Assembly: GCF_002102155.1 (NCBI RefSeq)
Contig: NZ_LQOU01000016.1
Coordinates: 1 to 64,000, forward strand
From: Mycobacterium europaeum
GTDB lineage: Bacteria; Actinomycetota; Actinomycetes; Mycobacteriales; Mycobacteriaceae
Reading direction: 5' to 3'
DNA length: 64,000 bases
Below are positions 38,740 to 47,223 of the stretch, piece by piece (position 1 is the first letter of the stretch; the number at the start of each line of letters is the position of its first letter). The translations under genes and the position numbers were made by a program. The notes beneath the pieces are model-generated. The model made no database searches. It saw nothing but the letters and a program-made list of their open reading frames with translations, and was not told the origin of the DNA.

Positions 38740-38907
38740 CTCGTGGTGATCGCGAGCGCGGCGTAGCCGGGCGCTGCGGGTCGCCACCATCAAGCCTCGT
38801 GGTGGTCGCGAGCGCGGCGTAGCCGGGCGCTGCGGGTCGCCACCATCAAGCCTCGTGGTGATCGCGAGCGCGGCGTAGCCGGGCGCTGCGGGTCGCCACC
38901 ATCAAGC
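38740..38907 (+). repeat. Tandem repeat, 3 x 56 bp (VNTR candidate)
   Basis: Three head-to-tail 56-bp units start at 38740, 38796 and 38852. Units are identical except that unit 2 reads GGTGGTCG where 1 and 3 read GGTGATCG. Each unit has partly complementary ends (TGGTG... and ...CACCA). The array lies between the convergent DUF3710 and hydrolase genes; unit 3 supplies the last codons and stop of the hydrolase gene (stop at 38902). The start of the unit resembles 60449-60480 near aftC. Confidence 0.95.
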
Positions 38908-39600
38908 CTCGGCGAGGGCGGCCAGGCACGCCGCGCCCAGCGCGGCCGGATCCGAGCCGATCTCGTCAAGCGTCACCGTCCGCAGCGCCGCTCGCGGCGC
39001 GGCGTCGACCCACTCCACGCCCACCCGCAGCGGATGGATGGGGTCATCGACGGCGGCCGCCACGGCCAGCGGGGCCGCGAGCCCGGCCAACTCCGCTCGG
39101 GTCGGCGCCACGTAGGCGGCGGCCTCGTCCATGGCGTCGGGCAATTGGGGCCACTGGGCGCGCCACGACCGCGCCAGCTCGTCGGCCAGCCATGGCGGGC
39201 TCGACGCCCGCATCTGGCCGGTGGTCGTCGCCAGTCCGTCGGCGCGCAGCTGCGATGCGGTGTGGCGCGCCGCGAGGGCCGCGGGCGCCGCCTCGGGCGC
39301 ACCGGCCCAGGCCGGCAGCGCGGCCAGCACCGCGACCGCCTTGTCCGGGTGGGCCAGAGCCCAGGCGACCGCCACCGCCGCGCCGATCGACACGCCGCCG
39401 ACCGCGATCGGGCCCGTTTGCGCGGCGGCATCCAACGCGGACAGGTAGCCGTCGATCAACCGGTCCGGGTGGGGCGGCGGCGCCACCAACACGGCGCCGG
39501 CGTCACGCAGCGGACCGGAAAAGGCCCGGCGAATGTAGTCGTCGTCGGAGCCCGTACCGGGCAACAACACGATGGTGACACCCCGCAGATCCACAGCCAC
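38902..39600 (-). CDS. Alpha/beta-hydrolase (Rv2695-like)
   Basis: 232-residue alanine-rich alpha/beta-hydrolase: LLPGTGSDDDYIRRAF (oxyanion region), nucleophile Ser71 in GGVSIGAA, Asp in AAAVDDPIHP; no obvious catalytic His (HP of DPIHP is the acid loop), so activity is uncertain. No signal peptide. Its final codon and stop lie in the 56-bp repeat array. Divergent from the OB-fold gene. Substrate unknown. Confidence 0.8.
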   Translation of the reverse strand: MAVDLRGVTIVLLPGTGSDDDYIRRAFSGPLRDAGAVLVAPPPHPDRLIDGYLSALDAAAQTGPIAVGGVSIGAAVAVAWALAHPDKAVAVLAALPAWAGAPEAAPAALAARHTASQLRADGLATTTGQMRASSPPWLADELARSWRAQWPQLPDAMDEAAAYVAPTRAELAGLAAPLAVAAAVDDPIHPLRVGVEWVDAAPRAALRTVTLDEIGSDPAALGAACLAALAEA

Positions 39601-39737
39601 CCCCAGATAGTGCCCCGGTGTTCACCTGCGCTCCAACACGACGTTTGATTGGGTTGGCGCGGGGGAACCAAGGGGTCTACGGTGTCCGTTGGCATAAATG
39701 GAAGCGCCAAGGCTTATCAGCATTGTCAGGAGGGGCC

Positions 39738-40106
39738 ATGGGGGCCCAGGGATATCTGCGCCGGCTCAGCCGCCGATTGACGGAGGCTCCGGAGCAACGC
39801 GACTCCGAAGAGTTGTCCGACGAGGTAGAGAGCGCCGGCGCGCAACGGGCGATCGATTGCGAGCGCGGCCAAGAGGTCACGATGATCGGCACGCTGCGCA
39901 GCGTGGAATGTAACGGCAAGGCCTGCGCGGGCGGTGTCCGCGCCGAGCTTTTCGACGGCAGCGACACCGTGACCCTGGTCTGGTTGGGGCAGCGCCGGAT
40001 ACCCGGCATCGACTCCGGCCGCAAGCTGCGGGTGCGGGGCCGGCTGGGCACGTTGGAGAACGGCAGCAAGGCCATCTACAACCCGCACTACGAAATTCAG
40101 CGGTGA
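39738..40106 (+). CDS. OB-fold nucleic-acid-binding-like protein (Rv2694c-like)
   Basis: 122-residue protein with a single OB-fold: QEVTMIGTLRSVECNGKACAGGVRAELFDGSDTVTLVWLGQRRIPGIDSGRKLRVRGRLGTLENGSKAIYNPHYEIQR, the pattern of actinobacterial OB-fold DNA-binding proteins. N-terminal about 40 residues are charged. ATG at 39738 has AGGAGGGG directly upstream; the open frame begins earlier without conservation. Overlaps the next gene (GTGA) and is co-transcribed with it. Confidence 0.82.
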   Translation: MGAQGYLRRLSRRLTEAPEQRDSEELSDEVESAGAQRAIDCERGQEVTMIGTLRSVECNGKACAGGVRAELFDGSDTVTLVWLGQRRIPGIDSGRKLRVRGRLGTLENGSKAIYNPHYEIQR

Positions 40107-40816
40107 CACGACCCGGTGATCCGGGGGCGGGTGCGGAAGCCCACGAGTCGGGCTCGCCCGACCGCGCGACCGTCGACCGCATCACGGTGGAACGTCTGAT
40201 CCGGCAGGCGGGTGGGGTCAGCGGAGTCATCTATTCGTCGCTGCCCGTTGTGATCTTCGTCATTGCTTCGTCGGTGTCGGGCTTGTTCGCGGCGATCGTG
40301 TCCGCGCTCGCGGCGGCCGCACTGGTCCTGGTGTGGCGGTTGATTCGGCGGGAATCCCCGCAGCCGGCATTCTCCGGATTCTTCGGCGTCGGCATCTGCG
40401 GCCTCGTCGCCTACGTCATGGGGGAGTCCAAGGGTTATTTCCTGGTGGGCATCTGGATGTCGTTGCTGTGGGCGGTGGTCGTCGCGGTCTCGGTCGTCAT
40501 CCGCCGCCCGCTGGTCGGTTACGTGTGGAGCTGGGCGACCGGGCGCGGTCAGGGCTGGCGCGATGTCCCCCGGGCCGTCTACGCCTTCGACATCGCCTCG
40601 GGATGCTGGGTGCTCGTCTTCGCCGCCCGATTCGTCGTGCAGGGCATGCTCTACGACGCCAACCGGACCGGTTGGCTGGCCGTCGCGCGCATCGCGATGG
40701 GGTGGCCGCTGACCGTGGCGGCCGCGCTGGCGACGTATTTGGCGATCAAGTCCGCGCTGCGGGCCATGTCCGCGACCGGTGACGCCGGCGTCGGGGTCGA
40801 GGCCGGCCCCGACTAG
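40103..40816 (+). CDS. DUF3159 membrane protein (Rv2693c-like)
   Basis: 237-residue membrane protein with about six hydrophobic segments (SSLPVVIFVIASSVSGLFAAIVSALAAAALVLVW, FFGVGICGLVAYVMG, GIWMSLLWAVVVAVSVVIRRPLVGYVWSW, ...). DUF3159 family, function unknown; the ERLIRQAGGVSGVIYSSLPVV opening is typical. GTG start overlaps the OB-fold gene's stop by 4 nt; its end overlaps the convergent ceoC stop by 4 nt. Confidence 0.83.
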   Translation: MTRPGDPGAGAEAHESGSPDRATVDRITVERLIRQAGGVSGVIYSSLPVVIFVIASSVSGLFAAIVSALAAAALVLVWRLIRRESPQPAFSGFFGVGICGLVAYVMGESKGYFLVGIWMSLLWAVVVAVSVVIRRPLVGYVWSWATGRGQGWRDVPRAVYAFDIASGCWVLVFAARFVVQGMLYDANRTGWLAVARIAMGWPLTVAAALATYLAIKSALRAMSATGDAGVGVEAGPD

Positions 40817-41490
40817 TCGGTCAGCGCCGGGCCGTCCGGCAGCAGCAGCTTGCGCAGGTCCTCTTCGGCCTCGGCGACCGCGACGAAGAGCAACTCGTCG
40901 CCGCCCTCCAGCGGCTCGTCCGCCTCGGGCACGATCACCCTGGGGCCGCGCAGGATGGTGACCAGCGCGGCGTCGCGGGGCAGCTGCAGTCGACGCACCG
41001 GCTTGCCGCCCCAGGGGGTGTCATCGGGAAGGGTGATCTCGACGAGGTTGGCCTGCCCCCTGCGAAACTCCATGAGGCGCACCAGATCACCGACGGCGAC
41101 GGCCTCTTCGATGAGCGAGGCCAGCATCCGTGGGGTCGACACCGCCACGTCCACGCCCCAGGCGTCGGTGAACAACCATTCGTTGCGCGGGTCGTTGACC
41201 CGGGCCACCACGCGGGGCACCGCGAACTCGGTCTTGGCCAGCAGGCTGAGCACGACGTTGGCTTTGTCGTCGCCGGTCGCGGCCACCACCACGTCGAACT
41301 CGTGCAGGTGCACCGACTCCAGCAGGCTCAGCTCGCAGGCGTCGCCGAGCCGCCAGTGGGCGGCGGGGATGGCGTCCACGTCGACGTGGTCCGGGTTGCG
41401 CTCGATGAGTGTCACGTCGTGGCCGTTGCCGATGAGTTCGCGGCTGACGGAGCGGCCCACCGCGCCGGCCCCGGCGACAGCTACCTTCAT
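40813..41490 (-). CDS. ceoC: TrkA-type potassium-uptake regulatory subunit CeoC
   Basis: 225-residue KTN/RCK protein. N-terminal Rossmann domain with the NAD(H)-binding VAVAGAGAVGRSVSRELIGNGHDVTLIER and acidic residue ending strand 2, then an RCK_C domain (ANLVEITLPDDTPWGGKPVRRLQLPRDAALVTILRGPRVIVPEADEPLEGGDELLFVA). Such proteins gate K+ channels or transporters in response to nucleotides. Pairs with ceoB, 12 nt upstream, in one operon (Rv2691-Rv2692 orthologues). Confidence 0.93.
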   Translation of the reverse strand: MKVAVAGAGAVGRSVSRELIGNGHDVTLIERNPDHVDVDAIPAAHWRLGDACELSLLESVHLHEFDVVVAATGDDKANVVLSLLAKTEFAVPRVVARVNDPRNEWLFTDAWGVDVAVSTPRMLASLIEEAVAVGDLVRLMEFRRGQANLVEITLPDDTPWGGKPVRRLQLPRDAALVTILRGPRVIVPEADEPLEGGDELLFVAVAEAEEDLRKLLLPDGPALTD

Positions 41491-41502
41491 TTTCGCCGCT
41501 CC

Positions 41503-42168
41503 TTACGAATCTTCACTGGGTGGCAGGGCCGCGATGGCCACGGCCTCGGCGGCGCGGCCGGAGATCGCGGCGACGTAGACCTGATCGCCGGCCTGGATCA
41601 CCGTCTTCGGTTCCGGCAGGACGCCGGTGCCGAACCGGATCAGGAACGCGACGCGGGCGCCGGTGGCCTGTTCGAGATCGGTGACCCGATGCCCGATCCA
41701 CTCCTCGTGCAGGACGACCTCGGAGACGGCCACCGTGCCGGTCGGGTCCCGCCATTTGGCGGTCTCGGTTTCCCGCAGCAGCGCGTTGAGGAGGCGGTCG
41801 GTGGTCCAGGGCACGGTGGCGATGGTCGGGATGCCGAGGCGTTCGTAGACCTCGGCGCGCTTGGCGTCGTAGATCCTGGCGACGACGCGCTTGACGCCGA
41901 AGGTCTCGCGGGCCAGCCGCGCCGAGATGATGTTCGAGTTATCCCCGGATGACACGGCGGCGAACGCGTCCGCCTCCTCGATGCCGGCTCGCAGCAGCAC
42001 GTCCCGGTCGAATCCCTGGCCCAGCACCCGCTCGCCGGCGTACTCCGGGCTGAGCCGGTTGAACGCGGTGCTGTCGCGGTCGATGACCGCGACGTCGTGG
42101 CCGATCCGCGATAGCCCGTCGGCCACCGAGGAACCGACGCGGCCGCAGCCCATCACCACTACTCGCAC
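41503..42168 (-). CDS. ceoB: TrkA-type potassium-uptake regulatory subunit CeoB
   Basis: 221-residue KTN/RCK protein: VRVVVMGCGRVGSSVADGLSRIGHDVAVIDRD (NAD-binding), FAAVSSGDNSNIISARLARETFGVKRVVARIYD, then RCK_C. GTG at 42168 matches the M. tuberculosis start and has GAGAGGATCGGAAA upstream; the frame to 42243 is not conserved. First gene of the ceoBC operon and divergent from the KimA-like permease, so the pair may regulate it. Confidence 0.93.
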   Translation of the reverse strand: MRVVVMGCGRVGSSVADGLSRIGHDVAVIDRDSTAFNRLSPEYAGERVLGQGFDRDVLLRAGIEEADAFAAVSSGDNSNIISARLARETFGVKRVVARIYDAKRAEVYERLGIPTIATVPWTTDRLLNALLRETETAKWRDPTGTVAVSEVVLHEEWIGHRVTDLEQATGARVAFLIRFGTGVLPEPKTVIQAGDQVYVAAISGRAAEAVAIAALPPSEDS

Positions 42169-42284
42169 TTTCCGATCCTCTCGGCTGCGCCCTGTGTTCT
42201 GAAATCGGCAACCCACGTCGGCCAGCCGATTTCGCGTCGGCAAACATTCTCGCCTACGAAGCTACCGCCAAACCCTTGTGGGCT

Positions 42285-42290
42285 TACTCT
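42285..42290 (+). promoter_or_regulatory. Candidate -10 of the KimA-like permease gene
   Basis: TACTCT, 8 nt, then the GTG at 42299: another leaderless layout. No riboswitch-like structure fits in the 130-nt divergent gap. Confidence 0.4.
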
Positions 42291-42298
42291 TGGCTCTC

Positions 42299-44293
42299 GT
42301 GTCCAAACTTTCAACCGCAACGCGTCGGTTGCTAATTGGCCGGCCCTTTCGCAGCGACCGGCTCAGTCACACCCTGCTGCCCAAGCGGATCGCCTTGCCG
42401 GTGTTCGCCTCCGATGCGTTGTCGTCGGTGGCCTACGCACCCGAGGAAGTCTTCCTGATGCTCTCGGTGGCCGGCGTCAGCGCCTACGCGCTGACGCCCT
42501 GGATCGGGCTGGCCGTGGCCGCGGTGATGCTGGTCGTGGTGGCCAGCTACCGGCAGAACGTGCATGCCTACCCGTCCGGAGGGGGCGACTACGAGGTGGT
42601 CACCACCAACCTGGGCGGGACGGCCGGCCTGGTGGTGGCCAGCGCGCTGATGGTCGATTACGTTCTCACCGTGGCCGTTTCGACGGCGTCGGCGATGGCG
42701 AACATCGGCTCGGCCATCCCGCTGGTGGCCGAGCACAAGGTGTGGTTCTGTGTGGCCTCGATCCTGCTGGTGATGGCGTTGAACCTGCGCGGCATCCGCG
42801 AGTCGGGGGTGGCGTTCGCGATCCCCACGTATGCGTTCATCGTCGGCGTGTTCGTGATGATCGGCTGGGGGCTGTTCCGGATCTTCGTGCTGGGTAATCC
42901 GCTGCGGGCGGAGTCGGCCGGCTTCCAGATGCACGCGGAGCACGGCCAGGTCGTCGGCTTCGCGCTGGCGTTTCTGGTGGCGCGGTCGTTTTCGTCGGGT
43001 TGCGCGGCGCTGACCGGTGTGGAGGCGATCAGCAATGGGGTCCCGGCGTTCGAGAAGCCCAAGTCGCGCAACGCGGCGACCACGCTGCTGATGCTGGGCG
43101 GGATCGCGGTGGCCCTGCTGATGGGCATCATCGTGCTGGCCCAGCAGATCCGGGTTCAGCTGGTCGAGGATCCGGCCAGGCAACTGACCGGCACCCCGCC
43201 GGGCTACTACCAGAAGACCCTGGTCACCCAGCTGGCGGAAACGGTGTTCGGCAGCTTCCACATCGGCTTCCTGCTGATCGCCACGGTGACCGCCCTCATC
43301 CTGGTGCTGGCGGCCAACACCGCGTTCAACGGCTTCCCGGTGCTCGGTTCGGTGCTGGCGCAGCACAGCTACCTGCCGCGCCAGCTGCACACCCGCGGGG
43401 ACCGGTTGGCGTTCTCCAACGGAATCCTGTTCCTGTCCGGGGCGGCCCTGTTGGCGATCATCGCGTTCCACGCCGAGGTCACCGCCCTGATCCAGCTCTA
43501 CATCGTCGGCGTGTTCATTTCGTTCACGTTGAGCCAGATCGGCATGGTGCGGCACTGGACCCGGTTGCTGCGCACCGAGACCGACCCACGGGCGCGGCGC
43601 AAGATGATGCGTTCCCGGGTCGTCAACACCGTCGGATTGCTTTCCACCGGCGCGGTTTTGCTGGTCGTCCTGGTCACGAAATTCCTCGCCGGCGCGTGGA
43701 TCGCGCTGTTCGCCATGGGCTTGCTGTTCGTGATGATGAAGATGATTCACCGGCACTACGGCACCGTCAGCCGGGAGCTGGAGGAGCAGGCCGCCGCCCA
43801 GCACGACGTGGTGTTGCCCAGCCGCAATCACGCCCTGGTGCTGGTGTCCAAGTTGCATCTGCCGACGCTGCGCGCCCTGGCGTACGCCCGCGCTACCCGT
43901 CCGGACGCGCTCGAGGCGCTCACGGTCAGCGTCGACGAGGGGGAGACCCGCGAGTTGGTGCACCAATGGGAAGAGAGCGACATCAGTGTGCCGCTCAAGG
44001 TCATCGCCTCGCCCTACCGCGAAATCACCCGCCCCATCCTCGAGTACGTCAAGCGGGTCAGCAAAGAGTCGCCGCGCACCGTGGTCACCGTGTTCATCCC
44101 CGAGTACGTGGTGGGCCACTGGTGGGAGCAGTTGCTGCACAACCAGAGCGCGCTGCGGCTCAAGGGCCGGCTGTTGTTCATGCCCAACGTGATGGTGACT
44201 TCTGTTCCGTGGCAACTGACTTCGTCGGAGCGGCTGCAGGCGCTGCAGCCGCATGCGGCACCGGGTGACGCTCGCCGGGGAATCTTCGATTGA
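42299..44293 (+). CDS. APC-superfamily permease, KimA/YdaO-like potassium importer candidate (Rv2690c-like)
   Basis: 664-residue membrane protein with 12 predicted hydrophobic segments in the first 490 residues and a cytoplasmic C-terminal domain of about 170. The opening LPKRIALPVFASDALSSVAYAPEEVFLMLS and HAYPSGGGDYEVVTTNLG are the signature of the APC subgroup that includes the K+/H+ symporter KimA. The tail (LVLVSKLHLPTLRALAYARATRPDALEALTVSVDEGE) has a universal-stress-like fold pattern. The neighbouring ceoBC RCK genes and RCK-tailed antiporter support a potassium role; transport substrate itself is inferred. GTG start equals the M. tuberculosis N-terminus (SKLSTA). Confidence 0.8.
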   Translation: MSKLSTATRRLLIGRPFRSDRLSHTLLPKRIALPVFASDALSSVAYAPEEVFLMLSVAGVSAYALTPWIGLAVAAVMLVVVASYRQNVHAYPSGGGDYEVVTTNLGGTAGLVVASALMVDYVLTVAVSTASAMANIGSAIPLVAEHKVWFCVASILLVMALNLRGIRESGVAFAIPTYAFIVGVFVMIGWGLFRIFVLGNPLRAESAGFQMHAEHGQVVGFALAFLVARSFSSGCAALTGVEAISNGVPAFEKPKSRNAATTLLMLGGIAVALLMGIIVLAQQIRVQLVEDPARQLTGTPPGYYQKTLVTQLAETVFGSFHIGFLLIATVTALILVLAANTAFNGFPVLGSVLAQHSYLPRQLHTRGDRLAFSNGILFLSGAALLAIIAFHAEVTALIQLYIVGVFISFTLSQIGMVRHWTRLLRTETDPRARRKMMRSRVVNTVGLLSTGAVLLVVLVTKFLAGAWIALFAMGLLFVMMKMIHRHYGTVSRELEEQAAAQHDVVLPSRNHALVLVSKLHLPTLRALAYARATRPDALEALTVSVDEGETRELVHQWEESDISVPLKVIASPYREITRPILEYVKRVSKESPRTVVTVFIPEYVVGHWWEQLLHNQSALRLKGRLLFMPNVMVTSVPWQLTSSERLQALQPHAAPGDARRGIFD

Positions 44294-45516
44294 CTCGCGG
44301 ATCACCAGGCCCGCCTCACGGGGTGCTGCCGCCGTGCGATGAGCTGACGTTGGTCACCGGCGCCCCGGCCAACGGCGGCAGCTGCGTCGCGCACCACGAG
44401 GGGCGCGTGGTGTTCGTCCGCTACGCGCTGCCGGGCGAGCGGGTGCGGGCCCGGGTCATCGCCGACCGCGGATCTTATTGGCACGCCGAGGTTGTCGAGG
44501 TGCTCGAGCCGTCGGCGGACCGCATCGAGTCGTTGTGCCCCATCGCCGGGGTGGACGGCGCCGGGTGTTGCGATTTGGCCTTCGCCGCCCCGGAGGCGGC
44601 CCGCGCGCTCAAGGCGCAGGTCGTCGCCAACCAGCTGGAGCGACTGGGCGGACACCGCTGGGACGGTGCGGCCGAACCCCTGTCGGACTCGGGGCCGACG
44701 GGCTGGCGCACCCGCGTCCGGCTCGATGTCGGCGCCGACGGGCGCCCCGGGTTTCACCGGTATCACAGCGACCAGCTGGTGACCGATCTGCGCTGCGCGC
44801 AGTTGCCGGCCGGCATGCTCGACGGGCTCGCCGACTCCCCGTGGCCGCCGACCGCCCAATTGCACGTCGCCGTCGACGATGACGGTGCGCGCCACGTGGT
44901 GCGCACCCTGCGGCAGGGCAGGAAGACGGCGACCAAGGTGGTGGAGGGCCGCTACGAGGCCGTGCAGCGGGTGGGCGGGCGCAGCTGGCAGATCCCGGTG
45001 ACCGCCTTCTGGCAGGCGCATCGCGGCGCGGCGGCGGTGTACAGCCGGCTGGTCGCCGAATGGGCGCAGCCCGGTCCCGGCATGACCGCCTGGGACCTCT
45101 ACGGCGGCGCGGGCGTCTTCGCCGCCGCGCTCGGCGCCGCGGTCGGGGAGTCCGGGCGGGTGCTGTCCGTCGACACCTCGCGCGCGGCCACGCGCGCCGC
45201 CCGCGTCGCGCTGGACGACCTGCCACAGGTGCACGTCGTCACCGACTCGGTGCGGCGGGTGCTGGGCACGCAACGGGCGGGCGCCGACGTGGCCGTGCTG
45301 GATCCGCCGCGGGCGGGCGCCGGGCGCGAGATCATCGACCAACTGGCCGCCGCCGCCGTGCCGAGGGTGGTGCACATCGGTTGCGAGGCAGCGTCTTTCG
45401 CGCGCGACATCGGCCTCTACCTCCGCCACGGCTATGCCGTCGAAAAGATCAAGGTGTTCGACGCGTTCCCGCTCACCCATCACACCGAATGCGTCGCCCT
45501 GCTGACCCGGGTGTAG
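44290..45516 (+). CDS. TrmA/RlmC-D-like SAM-dependent RNA uridine methyltransferase (Rv2689c-like)
   Basis: 408-residue class I methyltransferase of the TrmA family. N-terminal TRAM domain (LTLVTGAPANGGSCVAHHEGRVVFVRYALPGERVRARV), cysteines CPIAGVDGAGCCDLAF that may hold an Fe-S cluster, SAM-binding AWDLYGGAGVFAAALG, and the catalytic region DPPRAGAGREIIDQL...HIGCEAASFARDIG with the nucleophilic Cys and base. The target (tRNA or rRNA uridine C5) is not decided by sequence. TTG start overlaps the permease stop (TTGA). Confidence 0.85.
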   Translation: MTRGSPGPPHGVLPPCDELTLVTGAPANGGSCVAHHEGRVVFVRYALPGERVRARVIADRGSYWHAEVVEVLEPSADRIESLCPIAGVDGAGCCDLAFAAPEAARALKAQVVANQLERLGGHRWDGAAEPLSDSGPTGWRTRVRLDVGADGRPGFHRYHSDQLVTDLRCAQLPAGMLDGLADSPWPPTAQLHVAVDDDGARHVVRTLRQGRKTATKVVEGRYEAVQRVGGRSWQIPVTAFWQAHRGAAAVYSRLVAEWAQPGPGMTAWDLYGGAGVFAAALGAAVGESGRVLSVDTSRAATRAARVALDDLPQVHVVTDSVRRVLGTQRAGADVAVLDPPRAGAGREIIDQLAAAAVPRVVHIGCEAASFARDIGLYLRHGYAVEKIKVFDAFPLTHHTECVALLTRV

Positions 45517-45584
45517 CGGCGTCATCGGGCGACCAGACCGCCGTCATCGCTACGCGTTCGCCGGTGATGTTTGGCGGGAGCCGA

Positions 45585-45590
45585 TAGACT
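45585..45590 (+). promoter_or_regulatory. Candidate -10 of the antiporter gene
   Basis: TAGACT with a predicted transcript start near 45597, giving a leader of about 60 nt before the ATG at 45658. The same hexamer precedes dxs and the espL-like gene. Confidence 0.4.
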
Positions 45591-45657
45591 CCGTCGCGGT
45601 GTGCCGGGAAGTCTGGTCGGCGATGTCCTCGATGTCCCTGTCGACCAACCGAAAGGC

Positions 45658-47169
45658 ATGAGTGCCTACCGCCAAGACGCCGTCCCGTCTCCGGGTGCCG
45701 CAATCGTGAACGACGATCTTCGGTTCGCGCTCATCATCTTGTTCTCCAGCGCGGTCGGTCTGGTCGCGGTGCTGGCGAACCGTCTGACCGAGCGGGTCAA
45801 GGTCCCCGTGCCCCTGCTCGTGCTCGTCGGAACGGCAGCGGTGGTGCACTCGGTACCGGCGGTGCAGCCACCGACCGAGCGGATCGTGCAACAGGTCATC
45901 ACCGTCGCGCTGGTGCTGGTGCTGTTCGACGGCGGGATGCATATCGGGCCTGCCCGGTTCCGCAGGGCGGTTGCCCCCATCCTGTCGGTCGGCGTCCTGG
46001 GCACCGGCCTCACCGCCGCCGGCGCCGCCTTGGTGCTGCATTACGCCTGCGGAATCAGCTGGTTTCCCGCGGTGCTCGTCGCAACCGCGGTGGCTCCCAC
46101 CGATCCGGCCGTGGTGTTCTCGGTCCTGGGCAAACGCGAAATCAGGGGCCGCAGCAGCACCATCCTGGAGGGCGAGTCCGGCGCCAACGATCCGGTCGGC
46201 ATCTCGTTGATGTCCAGCCTGATCGCCGCCGGTGGCCTCAGTACAGCCGGATTCGCCAGCGTCGGAACCCAATTCGCTCTGCAGATGGCGATCGGCCTGG
46301 CCGTGGGGGTGATCGGCGGCCGCGCCCTGCTCGTCTTCATGCGCCGCGTCGCGCTGCCGAGCGAAGGCCTCTACCCGCTGCGAACGCTGGCCTCGAGCCT
46401 GATGCTGTACGGCATCGCCACGCTTGCGCACGGGTCGGGATTTCTGGCGGTGTTCGTCGCCGGCATCGTGATCGGTGACGCGCGCGCGCCCTACAAGCCC
46501 GAGATCAAGCGATTCCACGCCGCCCTGGCCGGTCTGGCCGAAATCGTCGCGTTCGTCGTGCTGGGTCTGACCGTCGACCTCAACGTGCTGACCCACCCCG
46601 ACGTGTGGATACCCGGGCTCGCTCTCGGCGCGGGGCTGACGGTGCTGATTCGCCCGCTGGCGGTGAGCGCCTGCCTGCTTGGCGTGCAACTCGAGCGAAA
46701 CGAGCGCCTCTTCATCCTGTTCGCCGGCCTCAAAGGGGCGGTGCCGATTCTGCTCGGCGAGTTGCTGCGGGCCGCGCACGTTCCCAACGCCGAACGCCTC
46801 TACGGCATCGTGGTCGTCGTCGTGATCTTCTCGGTTCTGGTGCAGGGCAGCTCGGTGCCCGGCGTCGCGAATCTGTTGCGGCTGCCCATGCGCACGGTGG
46901 AGACCCAGCCGTGGGAGATAGGGGTGCGGCTCGCGGACGAACCGGAGGGGGTCCATCGCCTCAGCGTCGCCAAGGGGTCCGCCGCCGAGGGGTGCACGGT
47001 AGAGGGGCTCAGTGACCGTGTCGGCGACATCTGGGTGAGCATCGTGGTCCGCACCACCGGCCTGGTGCCGGTGCGAGGGAACACCGAACTTGAGGCCGGC
47101 GACGAGGTCGTCGTGCTGGCGGAACCCGAGCTGCACGACACCCTGGTCGAGCTTTTCGGGCCCCCGTAG
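45658..47169 (+). CDS. CPA1-type cation:proton antiporter with RCK_C domain
   Basis: 503-residue membrane protein. Twelve or so hydrophobic segments of the Na+(K+)/H+ exchanger fold; the ion-binding helix reads VAPTDPAVVFSVLGKREIRGRSSTILEGESGANDPVG, with the ND-type motif of electroneutral CPA1 exchangers. After the last membrane segment comes a TrkA_C/RCK_C domain (EGCTVEGLSDRVGDIWVSIVVRTTGLVPVRGNTELEAGDEVVVLAEPE), as in K+/H+ antiporters of the NhaP2/CvrA type. ATG 45658 or GTG 45706 could be the start. In M. tuberculosis this place between Rv2689c and dxs holds ars and ABC-transporter genes; here there is only this gene. Confidence 0.85.
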   Translation: MSAYRQDAVPSPGAAIVNDDLRFALIILFSSAVGLVAVLANRLTERVKVPVPLLVLVGTAAVVHSVPAVQPPTERIVQQVITVALVLVLFDGGMHIGPARFRRAVAPILSVGVLGTGLTAAGAALVLHYACGISWFPAVLVATAVAPTDPAVVFSVLGKREIRGRSSTILEGESGANDPVGISLMSSLIAAGGLSTAGFASVGTQFALQMAIGLAVGVIGGRALLVFMRRVALPSEGLYPLRTLASSLMLYGIATLAHGSGFLAVFVAGIVIGDARAPYKPEIKRFHAALAGLAEIVAFVVLGLTVDLNVLTHPDVWIPGLALGAGLTVLIRPLAVSACLLGVQLERNERLFILFAGLKGAVPILLGELLRAAHVPNAERLYGIVVVVVIFSVLVQGSSVPGVANLLRLPMRTVETQPWEIGVRLADEPEGVHRLSVAKGSAAEGCTVEGLSDRVGDIWVSIVVRTTGLVPVRGNTELEAGDEVVVLAEPELHDTLVELFGPP

Positions 47170-47211
47170 GCCGGCGACCTCCGGCTCCCTGTTGTTCCGG
47201 CGCTCGCTGCG

Positions 47212-47217
47212 TAGACT
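47212..47217 (+). promoter_or_regulatory. Candidate -10 of dxs (leaderless)
   Basis: TAGACT, 6 nt, then the ATG of dxs at 47224. Confidence 0.5.
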
Positions 47218-47223
47218 ATCGGG

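Noticed and set aside
42332..44305. Minus-strand open frame of 657 codons
   Set aside because: Antisense to the KimA-like permease; His/Gln/Asp-rich, no domain.
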